From Aureococcus anophagefferens (Eukaryota > Sar > Pelagophyceae > Pelagomonadales > Pelagomonadaceae), in assembly GCF_000186865.1 (NCBI RefSeq), contig NW_008705566.1, forward strand, positions 281,945 through 345,944: DNA of 64,000 bases, read 5' to 3'. Under the pieces are notes generated by a model that was not told the DNA's origin, ran no database searches, and saw nothing but the letters and a program-made list of their open reading frames with translations. Shown one piece after another: positions 1-10,326 of the stretch. The stretch's first letter is position 1; each line of letters starts with the position of its first letter. A program made the translations under genes and the position numbers.

Positions 1-55
1 ACTTCGATCGAAGCCGGCTGCAACCACTCGAAGGTCGTCCCGGCCGCCTTCCTGC

Positions 56-207
56 ACTCGACTGTCGTCCCGCGCCACCACTCAAGTCCTTCCCGCACTC
101 GACTGTCGTCCCGCGCAAACCCAGCCACTCGACTGTCGTCCCGCGCCACCTTCCCGCACTCGACTGTCGACCCGCGCAAACCCAGCCACTCGACTGTCGT
201 CCCGCGC
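56..207. repeat. short tandem repeat upstream of HSF gene
   Basis: About five copies of a 19 nt core (ACTCGACTGTCGTCCCGCG, one copy with GAC instead of GTC) recur every 30-42 nt, some separated by a CAAACCCAGCC spacer. The array ends about 90 bp before the HSF start codon, so it lies in the promoter or 5' UTR. Its function is unknown. Confidence 0.85.
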
Positions 208-293
208 AAACCGGCTCAAGTCCTGACCGCGCCGACCGCTCCACAAGTTACCACAACAGCAGCCGCACGAGTGCAACCACGGAAACCGACGCC

Positions 294-1311
294 ATGGCGT
301 CGCGCCGGTCCACGCGCGCGTCGGCCTCCCGCAACGACGCGCCGGCGGCCCTGCCGGAGCAGGGCGAGGCGCCGAACATGAAGCCGCGGCGGCGGCGCGA
401 GCAGAGCGAGGCGTCCGCGTTCCTCTCGAAGACGTACGCGATGATCAACGGCTTGGACGGCACCGTGGGCGGCTGGAGCGACGCGGGCGACTCGATGGTC
501 ATCCTGGACGCGGAGAACTTCGCGTCCGAGGTCATCCCGCAGTACTTCAAGCACAACAACTTCCGGAGCTTCGTGCGCCAGCTCAACTTCTACGGCTTCC
601 GCAAGCTCCGCGCGGACCCGAGCGCGGGGCCCTCGACGCCGCCGCGCTGGGAGTTCAAGCACGTCAACTTCCGCCGGGGCCGGCCCGAGCTCCTCGTGCA
701 GATCCGGCGCGCGGAGCACTACGACTACGCGTCGCCGGACGTCGCGGCCCAGCGCCAGCGCCAGCTCGAGCTCGAGCGCGAGGTCGGCGAGCTCCGGGGG
801 ACCGTCGCGACCCTGCAGCGCCAGATCGACCGCATCCTCGACCGGCTCCCGCCGGACCCGGAGCACTACGCGGCCGACAGCGCCCCCCGTGCTGCCTCTG
901 GACCCCCTCGCGGGCTTCGCCGACGAGCCCCCCGGTTCGCCCGCGAAGCGCGCGCGGTCGGGCTCCGCGCGCGACTTCGACGCTGGCCTCGCGCGCCTCT
1001 CCGCGCCGCTCCCCGTGCCCGACGTCGGCGCCCTGGGCTACGCGCCCCACTCCCTCGACGGCGCCGCGCTCCACGACCCGCTCCTCGAGGCCATCCCGGC
1101 CGACGCGCGCCACCTCGAGGGCGCCGCGCTCCGCCGCGTCGAGACCGCGGGCCACGGCGCGGACCTCGAGGGCCGGCCCCTCGCCAAGGCCACGTCCCAG
1201 GCCTCCAGCGCCCAGCCCCTCCTCACGTCCTTCGAGACCGCGCGCCTCGACTCGCTCATCCGCACGCTCTCCGACGAGCGCGTCGAGCAGAACGACAACG
1301 CCGGCGCGTGA
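294..1311 (+). CDS. heat-shock-factor-type transcription factor (one-base frameshift)
   Basis: HSF-family DNA-binding protein, expected to act in the nucleus on heat-shock-element-like sites. The HSF domain spans about residues 40-145 and shows AFLSKTYAMI, VIPQYFKHNNF and SFVRQLNFYGFRKLR. A coiled coil rich in Q/L/E follows at about 150-190 and should mediate oligomerisation. The start at 294 is the first ATG, preceding a basic/Ala leader. At 883-888 there is a run of six C. The frame used up to there degenerates, while the frame one base over continues as an acidic/Ser-rich tail (VLPLDPLAGF to the stop at 1311). One extra C, either a sequencing error or a real mutation, explains it. Stramenopiles are known to have expanded HSF families. 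Confidence 0.85.
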
Positions 1312-1573
1312 AACCCGCGCGCGTTAAGCTGTGTTCCAAGGAGGTGTCCTCGTGACGGTGGTTGGAGCGTTACTCCGAGGCGACGTCGCCGCCGACGGAC
1401 GCATTGGTGCGGGCAGCGCCGGCGGCGCGGCGCCAAGTGGTCGATTTAGGCGTCGATTTTGCGTGCCGCGTCGCCTGTTTCCACCCTCGCCACCAAGAAA
1501 GCGCATCTTCTCCGTGCCCGCCGTCGTCGCCGCCGCCGTCCCGCCCCGTTTCCACCCTCGCTCGCTACAAAAG

Positions 1574-2250
1574 ATGCCCTTCTTTGTCGTCACCCACAAT
1601 GTCACCGACTCGAAGTTCTACAAGGAGAACGTCGAGGCCATGATCGGCTCCCTCCCCAACTGCGACCCGATCAATGAGGGAGATGAGGGCCTCCACAAGA
1701 AGGACCTCCACCAGCTCTCCGTCAACTTCCCGTCGTCGGCGAACGGCGACGTGAAGATCGGGTGGGTGCGACTGCGTCCGATGATCTCCCTTTCATTCCG
1801 CGCGCCGCGTCAACGCCGACCCGACGATCTCACGATTTCCGCGCGCCGCGCGCCGGTCGCCGACGATCTCGCGAAACCGCCGAATCTTTCTTTCCGCGCG
1901 CCAGTCGCCGACGCAGAGACGAATCATCCGCGCGCGCCGACCGCTCGACGACTCATCCGCGCGCGCCGTCCGGACGCCGCCCGCTCGACGACTCATCCGC
2001 GCGCGCCGTCCGGACGCCGCCCGCTCGACGACTCATCCGCGCGCGCCCGCCGACCGCTCGCCTCCGCAGGTGGTGCGTCTTCGAGTCCAAGCCCGGCAGC
2101 TCCTGGACGGCGAAAAGTATGAAGGAGTGGCAGGACGCGGACAAGAAGCCCTGGGCCGTGCAGGACGTCACGGAAATCAACTGCCCCGTGGGCCACAAGC
2201 CCTACTACGCGCAGTCGGCGAAGAAGAACAGCTCCTGCGCCATCGCCTAA
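1574..2250 (+). CDS. small protein with CaaX-like C-terminus, one intron
   Basis: Family not recognised. Exon 1 is 1574-1761 (MPFFVVTHNVTDSKFYKENV...). A GT-AG phase-2 intron (1762-2069) follows, then exon 2 2070-2250, giving 122 residues ending SAKKNSSCAIA. The last four residues, CAIA, after a basic/Ser stretch fit a CaaX prenylation box, so membrane attachment is possible. The intron holds GACGACTCATCCGCGCGCG-type tandem repeats (about 1945-2050). Sequence just after the donor (GTGGGTGCG) resembles that just after the acceptor (GTGGTGCG). The splice choice is supported by frame only. Confidence 0.65.
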
Positions 2251-2257
2251 GTGGCCC

Positions 2258-2314
2258 CCGCGCGCCCCTACTACGCGCAGCCGGCGAAGAAGAACGGCTC
2301 CTGCGCCATCGCCT
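2258..2314 (+). repeat. tandem copy of the last ~50 bp of the preceding gene
   Basis: This segment nearly repeats 2201-2250: it encodes PYYAQPAKKNGSCAIA plus a stop and lies immediately behind the functional stop codon. It is in the 3' UTR and has no start of its own. It looks like a recent tandem duplication of the C-terminal coding end. Confidence 0.8.
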
Positions 2315-2342
2315 AAGCGGCCCCCGGAACGTAAACCAGATG

Positions 2343-3812
2343 CTATCGGAGCGCGAGCGTGAGCGCGGCGACGACGCCGCAGCACGCGGCGAAGACGAGC
2401 GCGGCGGCGGCGAGCGGCAGGGACGCCAGGGGCGGCGACGCGAAGGTCGCGAGCATGGCCGCGACGCGGCAGGTGCCGAAGGCCGTCGCGCGGACGTCGG
2501 GCTCGAAGCGGTCCGTCGTGATGCTGTAGATCTGCTGGAACATGCCCGCGGTGCAGAACTTGCCGAAGATCGCGAGCAGCGTCGGCGCGCCGAGCGCGAG
2601 GCCCAGGAGCGCCGCGCCCGCGGCGCCGGCGAAGCCCACGAGGATGCGCTCCGGCGCGCCGGTGCGCTTCGTCGCGTAGCCCGCGAGCGCGTAGCCCGGC
2701 ACGTCCGCGGCGTTGAGAAGAACAAAGTTCGCGACGACGCGGTCCGACAGCGACCCCGCGCAGAACGTGAGGCCGTAGTAGGACATGGACACGCAGCCCC
2801 AGACGACGATGAGCTTCAGCAGGGGGTCGCGCGTCGCCGCGTCGCCGAGGAGCGCCGCCAGGGGCCCCGCGGCCTCGCGCGCGGCGAGCTTCTCGGGAAT
2901 CGCGTCGGGCTCGTCGTCGATCTCGCCGACGAGGCCGTAGACCTCCGCGCCGCTCGACGACGGCCGCGCGGCGATCTTCTCCTCCCGGCTCGCGAGGAAC
3001 TCCGGCGACTCGGGCACGGTCGCCTGCGCGAGCGCCGCGAAGCCCAGCGCGAACGCGGCGAGCCCGAGCACCTCGAGCCGCCAGGACCAGCGCGCGCAGA
3101 GCACGTGCAGCATAGCGACGTAGAGCGGCCCGCCGACCCAGAGCACGTTCATCGCCGTGGCGGCCCGCACCGCCGACCGCTTCGGCGTGAGCTCCATGGC
3201 CCAGGTGAAGCACGTCGGCGCCGCGCCGCCCGAGATGAGGCCGCCGGCGACGCGCGCGGCGCCGAAGAGCACGGCGCCGCCGGAGCCCCGCGGCGCGACG
3301 GCGGCGAGCGCGAGGCACGCGCCCGTGCCCGCCGTCATGGCCACGGCCAGGGGCCGCCGGCCCTTGACGTCCGCGGCCGACGCGCCGACGAGCGCCCCGG
3401 GCGCCGACGCGGCGAACATGAGGCTCGACGCCACGGTGAGCGCCGACGCGGGCCAGCCCGTCTCGCTCTCGATCTTCGCGTCGACGAGCGCCGGCGCGAC
3501 GACGAGCATGGACGGCGCCGCGTAGAGGCCGGCGCAGACGGCGACCTGGAGCCAGGGCGTCGGGCCCTCCTGGTCGACCGTCATCGGCGGCGGCGCCGCC
3601 GCGCCGTCCGGCGATCCGAGCTCGACCTCGATGGTTTGTGCAGCGGCGCAGCGGTCGCGCGCTGCGTCGAGCGCAGCGGCAGAGCGACCGCGATGGTTTG
3701 CTAGCTGTTGTGCACCGGCGCAGCGGTCGCGTCGCTGCGCGTCGAGGGCGCCACCGCGGGGGGTGACGGCGGAAGCGGCGGCGAGGCAGACGAGGAGAGC
3801 GGAGGCACGCAT
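2343..3812 (-). CDS. MFS transporter, SLC22/sugar-porter-like
   Basis: A 489-residue membrane protein with about 12 hydrophobic segments. The loop ADVKGRRPLAV between TM2 and TM3 matches MFS motif A. A central hydrophilic loop (about residues 245-300, rich in E/D/R) separates two six-helix halves, as in organic-ion and sugar porters. The ATG at 3812 begins a hydrophobic leader MRASALLVCLAAASA, which could be a signal or anchor. About residues 15-60 are low-complexity and contain a short repeat (RDRCA...Q, twice) that could hide an unspliced intron. The substrate cannot be told from sequence. It is divergent from the kinase gene, with 160 bp between start codons. Confidence 0.8.
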   Translation of the reverse strand: MRASALLVCLAAASAVTPRGGALDAQRRDRCAGAQQLANHRGRSAAALDAARDRCAAAQTIEVELGSPDGAAAPPPMTVDQEGPTPWLQVAVCAGLYAAPSMLVVAPALVDAKIESETGWPASALTVASSLMFAASAPGALVGASAADVKGRRPLAVAMTAGTGACLALAAVAPRGSGGAVLFGAARVAGGLISGGAAPTCFTWAMELTPKRSAVRAATAMNVLWVGGPLYVAMLHVLCARWSWRLEVLGLAAFALGFAALAQATVPESPEFLASREEKIAARPSSSGAEVYGLVGEIDDEPDAIPEKLAAREAAGPLAALLGDAATRDPLLKLIVVWGCVSMSYYGLTFCAGSLSDRVVANFVLLNAADVPGYALAGYATKRTGAPERILVGFAGAAGAALLGLALGAPTLLAIFGKFCTAGMFQQIYSITTDRFEPDVRATAFGTCRVAAMLATFASPPLASLPLAAAALVFAACCGVVAALTLALR

Positions 3813-3972
3813 ACGCAGAGCCCTCGCTGAGTCGTTGCCCTTCAACTTGCAGCTTGAAGTATTGCGAGTGGCAGCCCGCCCGGGCCCGAGCCAGACCAGC
3901 CCTCGACATCTGCGCGCAACCCTACGGAGCCCGAGCCCTCGACCACCATCTCTCTGCACTACGGCGGGCCCG
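3813..3972. promoter_or_regulatory. shared divergent promoter region
   Basis: 160 bp separate the start codons of the leftward transporter and the rightward kinase, so both promoters must lie here or overlap the genes. No TATA box is visible. Confidence 0.45.
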
Positions 3973-5856
3973 ATGAAGCTGCGCGACCTCTGCCCCTGGT
4001 GCTGCGCGAAGCGGCCGGCGCCCGAGTCGGACGACGAGGCCTACGGCGACACGGCGTCGTCCGGCGGCTGGAGCAGCGCCTGCGAGAGCGAGGGCGAGCC
4101 GGACCGCCACTCCCTCGACGAGGCGCTCCTGGCCCAGGAGGCGCGCGCGGACCGGAGCGGCGTCCTCGACGCGTCGAAAATCGAGCTCTTCGGGAAGATC
4201 GGCGAGGGCGCGTGCGGCACGGTGCGGCGCGCGCGCGTCGAGGGCCGCGACGCGGCGGTCAAGTGCGTCAACTTCTCGCGCCACTCGAACCCGACGGGCA
4301 TGATGCGCGAGGTGCTCAAGGAGGCGGAGCTCCACCGGTCCGTGACGCACGACCGCGTCGTCGCGCTCTACGGCGTCGCCGTGTGCCGGACGCAGGTCCT
4401 GATCGCCATGGAGCTCTGCGGCGATTCGCTCCACGGCCTCCTCTTCGAGGCGCGGCTCCGCCTCGGCGGCGGCCTCCGGGGCCGCGTCATGCGCGAGGTC
4501 GCCGAGGGCATGGCCTTCCTCCACGGGCGCCGCGTGCTGCACCGCGACCTCAAGCCCGAGAACATTTTAGTCAAGGGCTTCGACGAGCGGGCGCAGGCCG
4601 CGTCCTGCAAGCTCGCGGACTTTGGGCTGTCGACGAACACGTCCGCGTCCGTGGCCAAGTCGAACCTCACGCTCACGGCGATGATCGGCACACCGCTCTA
4701 CATGGCGCCGGAGCTCATGGTCGCCGCGAGCTGTGTGCAAATCAAATCTTCAACCCGACTTCAATGTGCGCGTATTCGATTTTTTTGACACAGCACTTCC
4801 GCCGTGCTTCGAGAACTCGCTGAGAGCAATCGATTCGTCCAAAAATCAGCCGAATCGACTTCGATTTGACCGAGCTAGAGAATTCTCAAGTTTGGCCCCG
4901 ACGTCCCAGCTCACTGGTTGATTTGCACACAGGCCGCGAGCCGCGCGCGCTACGGCGCGAGCGCGGACGTCTACTCCTACGGCATGGTCGGCTGGTCCGT
5001 CTGGGCGCGCGCGCGGCCCTTCTGCGGCGCGCCCTACCGCGACATGGCGCCCGTCGCCGTGCTCAACTCCATCAAGCGCGGCTCGCGGCCCAAGTTCGAC
5101 CACACGGCGCCGGCGTCCCTGCGGCGCCTCGTGCCCGCGTGCTGGGGGCCGCGCAAGGGGCGGCCGCCCTTCGCGGACGTCCTCGCCGCCTTCTTCGAGA
5201 CGGACCTGCTCGAGCGCGAGTGGGCCGCGGCGGACGGCGAGCGCGGGCGCCTGAGCGAGCGAGCGGCGGCGTCCGACGTCGTTTCCCGGGACACCGCTCG
5301 CTCGAGCGGAAACGTCCGACGTCGTTTCCCGGGAAACCGCGCGCGTCGCTCGAGCGGAAACGTCCGACGTCGTTCCCCGGGACACCGCGCGCGCCGCAGG
5401 CTCGCGCGGCGCGAGCTCCGCGACGCGCACCGCCTCTCCGCGGGCGCGGAGCGCCTCGCGGACCTGCAGCAGGTCGAGGCGGAGCGGCGCGGCGCGCTCG
5501 CGTCGGCGGCCGAGGGCCACCTGGCGGCGCTCGTGGGCTGGACGATTCAGCTCCCCCAGAGCTTCGCGGAGTCGCCCGCGCGCGGGTCGGCCGCGGGCGG
5601 CCTCCACTGGGGCGACGACGAGGACCCGCCGAAGCGCGACACGGCGCTCGTCGTCGGCGTCGTCAAGAAGCGCATCCTCGTGCGATTCGAGGACGGCCAC
5701 GAGGACCTGCTCAAGCCCCTGCTCAAGTCCGCGCCGCCGGCGTCGGGCTTCGTGCGCCTCGGCCGCAAGCGCGAGGAGCCCGTGCCCATCACGCTCCTCG
5801 AGCGCGCGGGCTACTACGGCTCCCGCTCGCCGCCACCCCGCGCGTCCGTGGTTTAA
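3973..5856 (+). CDS. protein kinase (TKL/Ser-Thr type), split by introner 1
   Basis: CDS joins 3973-4734 and 4933-5856, 561 residues. The kinase domain is about residues 70-330: glycine loop GKIGEGACGTV, VAIK-type lysine AAVKCV, catalytic HRDLKPEN, DFGLS, then TPLYMAPEL. The intron (4735-4932) falls a few residues after that motif, and the domain resumes with DVYSYGMVGW. MKLRDLCPWCCAKR at the N-terminus is Cys-rich and could be acylated. The tail carries a repeated SSGNVRRRFPG segment (see repeat) and a C-terminal basic/acidic region. Splicing at the second GT of the introner keeps frame and inserts four residues (CAAS). The target is unknown. Confidence 0.88.
4731..4932 (+). mobile_element. 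introner element copy 1 (202 bp) in kinase gene
   Basis: The ends are a perfect 15 bp inverted repeat: CTGTGTGCAAATCAA at 4731 and its reverse complement at 4918-4932. An 8 bp target duplication GCCGCGAG flanks it (4723-4730 and 4933-4940). The acceptor AG is the last two bases of the element; the in-frame donor is the GT four bases in (4735). It is far more AT-rich than the exons and shares its body with the copies at 52210 and 57998, including GAGAGCAATCGATTCGTCC. It encodes no protein, so it is a non-autonomous element acting as an intron. Confidence 0.93.
5271..5399 (+). repeat. in-frame minisatellite in kinase tail
   Basis: Three copies of a GTCCGACGTCGTT-containing unit start at 5271, 5314 and 5362. 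They encode repeated SSGNVRRRFPG-like text. The stretch starts with GT, ends with AG and is 129 nt (43 codons), so it could equally be removed as an intron without changing frame. Confidence 0.75.
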
Positions 5857-6151
5857 TGACGTGGTTCACGTACCGCGAGGCGGCTACTGCGTCGTCCGCG
5901 AGGCGCGAAGGTGGCTACTGCGCCGTACGAGAGCCTGAGTGTGAGGGCTCCGGCCCGCCACGAGCCCGGCGGCCGCCGCGCGCGGCGCGACTCGGCCATC
6001 CTGTGGACGCGCCGGGGCGAACTCCTAGGGACGCGCCACGGCGCGCCGGGACGCCACCGGGACGCCGCTCAACGACGCTAGGACGTCGTCGCAGCAACGC
6101 GTCTTCAAGCCTTCTTCAACACGGATTCTTGACTTACGGTTTCGGGATTGG

Positions 6152-7619
6152 ATGGAGATGGCGAGCCCGGATGGCTCAGGCTTGCGCATGCCCGGGTCGA
6201 ACATGGAGGTGCGGTTCCGCGAGGGCGCGACGGCGAACCCCGTGCGGTCGTCGCAGCCCGGCACGGCCGAGGCGGCGACGAGCCCCGTGAGCAGCGCCGC
6301 CGACGGCCCCTGGGACGAGGAGGCCGGCGACGACGAGTTCAAGGAGCGGCGCACGTTCCAGTTCTGGTACCCGCACTGGGACACGTGGAAGTTCCGCCGC
6401 ATCTGCGCCTACTGGGTGTCCGTCATGTACATCGAGGGCTCCGTGCTCTTCACCATCGGCGCCGCGTTCTCGATGGTCGGCGCCGTGCACCGCGCGGGCC
6501 GGTCCGTCACGCTCGCGCTCGTCGACGGGCCCTACCTCGTCGGGGGCGTCGCGTTCACGCTCGGCGCCTACGCCGGCGTGATGGAGGTCGTCAACGTCGG
6601 CGCGGCGGAGCACGAGCCGACGCGGTTTGGCTCGGCGCTGTTCACAAAGCCGCTCGTCACGTGGAAGAAGCTCCGCAAGTACCTGGCCTGGGAGGCCATC
6701 GTGGGCTACTTTTGCTACATCGTCGGCGCGGCCTTCTTCAACATCAACACCATCGCCGGCGTCGTCGAGACGGAGGCGGCGGCCGGAGGCCGCACGGGGT
6801 GATTCCATCGAACTTCAACGCGAGCGTCTCGCGAGAGGAACGCATCGACTCGACCCGCCGCTCCTCGCGCCGTCGCCTCCCAAAAGTTGGGACTATCCTT
6901 TTTGTGCCCAGGCGGCGGCGGCGCTCTACTGGCCCTGCGCGGTCGTCGGCTCCATCCTCTTCACGGCGGGCGGCCTCCTCGAGTGCACGCAGAACCACCT
7001 CCACAAGGGCTTCGACTGCTGCTCGCTCGAGCACTGGCTGAGCCTCTGCAACTTCGTCGGCGGGTTCCTGTTCCTGTTCGCGGCGGCGTCGGGCTCGATC
7101 CCCGCCGCGGAGCCCGACCTCTGGCTCGTGGACTTTACGTACCTCGTCGGGTCCATCTCCTTCATGTTCGGCGGCGTCATCGCGCTGTCCATGTGGAAGA
7201 ACGAGCACTACGGCCTCGGGCTCATCAAGGACCTCAACGCGGTCCACCGCGACGACGTCGCGCCGGGAGAGGGGCCCGAGCCCGAGGAGTTCGTGCTGTC
7301 CATGCAGAGCCAGTACGGCTGCGGCCGGTCGTCGACGTCCCAGCTCCCCTGGCTCCTCATGTACATCCTCAACGCGTCCGTCTCCGTCGTCAACGTCGGC
7401 CTCGACGTCGTCGAGAAGCGCGCGGCCTTCGTCGTCGCGTCGTCGTGCATCAACTTTTTGCTCTCCCACGGCGTCCTCATGCTCGCCTCCGTCATCCACC
7501 ACGTCCCCACGGCCGCGCCCCACAACTGGCTCCTCATCTACATGCGCCTCATCCTCCTCGCGTCCTGCGTGAACATGTGCTACGGCGTCTTCGGGCAGCT
7601 GAGCCTCGTGCGCGACTGA
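6152..7619 (+). CDS. multi-pass membrane protein, one intron
   Basis: Family not recognised. CDS joins 6152-6798 and 6887-7619, 459 residues. After a Ser/Ala-rich N-terminus, RTFQFWYPHWDTWKFRRICA leads into about eight hydrophobic segments with Trp/Phe/Gly-rich loops. The two halves look alike (SVLFTIGAAFSM...LVGGVAFTLG and SILFTAGGLLE...LVGSISFMFGG), suggesting internal duplication. The GT-AG intron 6799-6886 is chosen because it keeps frame into WDYPFCAQAAAALYW. A GC donor at 6776-6782 joined to 6912 would also keep frame, so the exact junction is uncertain. The 295 bp upstream (5857-6151) hold only short GGGACGC-type repeats. Confidence 0.72.
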
Positions 7620-8767
<1,148 letters not shown>

Positions 8768-9226
8768 GCGGGGGCCTCGGGCGGCGCCGCCGTGCTCGGC
8801 GGCACGCCCGGACCCGCGCTCCCCCCCACCATGCGTCGCGGAGGCGTCGCGTCGACGACCGCGGCGGGCCTCGAAACGCTCGCCGCGGCCGCGCGACCGG
8901 CGGCCCCGCGCGCCTGATCCCCCCTGCGACATACCCAGCCCGTGTGCCGCGCCGCTCATCCTAAATTTCAAGTACACCTCGGCGCGATTCTCCCCGATCG
9001 ACGGACTCTGGCCTGCGAGCCGCGAGGCGCCCACACGCGCGAGGCCTGAAAGCCTCCTAGGCTCCTCCAGAAGACTGCAGAAGACTGCCTGAGAGGCGTC
9101 TGAGGAACGTTGCCAGCAACGTCGACGTGGCTTGCTTGCTTATGGCCCGACTAATCCCGACTGCACACCCTAGTCGCGCTGAAGACGCAAGACGAGGCTC
9201 TGAGTGACCGCCTTGCGCTTTCGGGC
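8768..9226. other. intergenic, short direct repeats only
   Basis: 459 bp with no supportable gene. GGCCTGAAAGCCTCCTAGG near 9041 resembles GGCCTGAAGGCTCC near 10295, on the other side of the next gene. ATGGCCCGACT occurs at 9142 and again at the next start codon (9227), so a local duplication or an alternative first exon is possible. Confidence 0.4.
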
Positions 9227-10183
9227 ATGGCCCGACTGCGCGACAGCGCTCTCGAGCTCGAGACGCGAGACGAGGCGCTGATCCATGCGCTAGAGGATGC
9301 GCCGAAGGTCTCAGAGGCAGCGCGTCGCAAGCGGAGTGCTGCCGAGGCGCTCGGCACGGTCGAGGTCTCCGTCCGCCCGGGATTCGGCTTCGGCGTCGGC
9401 GCAAGCGACGTGAGCGACCTCCTCCTCGTGAAGAAGGCCGTGCAAGCCGACGCCGCTTTCAGCGCGACCTTCAACTCGCTCGCGGCCATGGAAGCCGCGA
9501 AGGTCGAGGCGGACGCGAAGCACGCGGAGCGTATGCGCGTCTACGAGGAACGGTTGGAGATCATCAAAGGAGGCGGCGAGCCTGGCCCTTTGCCGGAGTA
9601 CGTCGAAACCGGCCTTGACATGACCGTCTTCGACACGGTGCGCGTCAGCGCGCCGTCCTGGACCTTCCGCGCCTTCGGCGAGGGCTCCGAGGACGAGGAG
9701 CTCGCGGGCCTCGCGACCGTCGTCGGCTGGACCTTGGCCTGGGCCTCGAATCGCACCGCCGCGCACGCCAACGACGCGCGCGGACTGGGGATGGAGCTCG
9801 ACTTTGGGATGCTCGAGCTGGAAACGCCGTTGGACATCGAGATCGACGACGTCGGGATTCCGCTCGTGCCGCTCGCGACGATCGTGGCCCTCGACGTCAG
9901 CGCCGGCGTCAAAGCGCTCTTGGCGCGCGCGCGCATCGCGCAGCTGCGCGCGGCGCGCGCGCCCGGCGACGACCGCGCGCTCCGGCCGTGCCCGGCCTGC
10001 GGCGCGTCCTTCGACAAGCGCGCGCTCCTGGACCACGTGCTCCAGGGCGCGTGCTGCGACGAGCTCGTCAGCGACGACGCGGCCGTCGTCGAGAAGCTCA
10101 AGTGCGAGGTGGCCCGGGACTTCGCACCCGGCGCGCCGCGCCCGTTCTCGAAGAGGAGACGTCGCACGGACGCCAGCCGCTAG
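9227..10183 (+). CDS. unknown protein with C-terminal C2HC zinc knuckle
   Basis: A 318-residue protein, family not recognised. The N-terminal ~45 residues are helical with a DEAL-type heptad feel (ELETRDEALIHALEDAP). The middle is acidic and mixed alpha/beta. Near the C-terminus CPACGASFDKRALLDHVLQGAC (residues about 255-276) has Cys-x2-Cys...His...Cys spacing suited to one zinc ion. The tail KRRRR looks like a nuclear localisation signal. The frame is open for about 70 nt upstream of the ATG, and an AG at 9172-9173 could be an acceptor, so an upstream exon is possible. Confidence 0.6.
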   Translation: MARLRDSALELETRDEALIHALEDAPKVSEAARRKRSAAEALGTVEVSVRPGFGFGVGASDVSDLLLVKKAVQADAAFSATFNSLAAMEAAKVEADAKHAERMRVYEERLEIIKGGGEPGPLPEYVETGLDMTVFDTVRVSAPSWTFRAFGEGSEDEELAGLATVVGWTLAWASNRTAAHANDARGLGMELDFGMLELETPLDIEIDDVGIPLVPLATIVALDVSAGVKALLARARIAQLRAARAPGDDRALRPCPACGASFDKRALLDHVLQGACCDELVSDDAAVVEKLKCEVARDFAPGAPRPFSKRRRRTDASR

Positions 10184-10326
10184 ACGAAGCGCCATTGTTG
10201 TTGTAAAAACTTTTGTGTGCCTTTCTCCCGCGCGCGACGATCATGGGTGCGCCTCACAGGACAGCACGTGCACATGCATGCGCGTGCACTCCTAGGCCTG
10301 AAGGCTCCGAGCCTTGTTGAACACAC

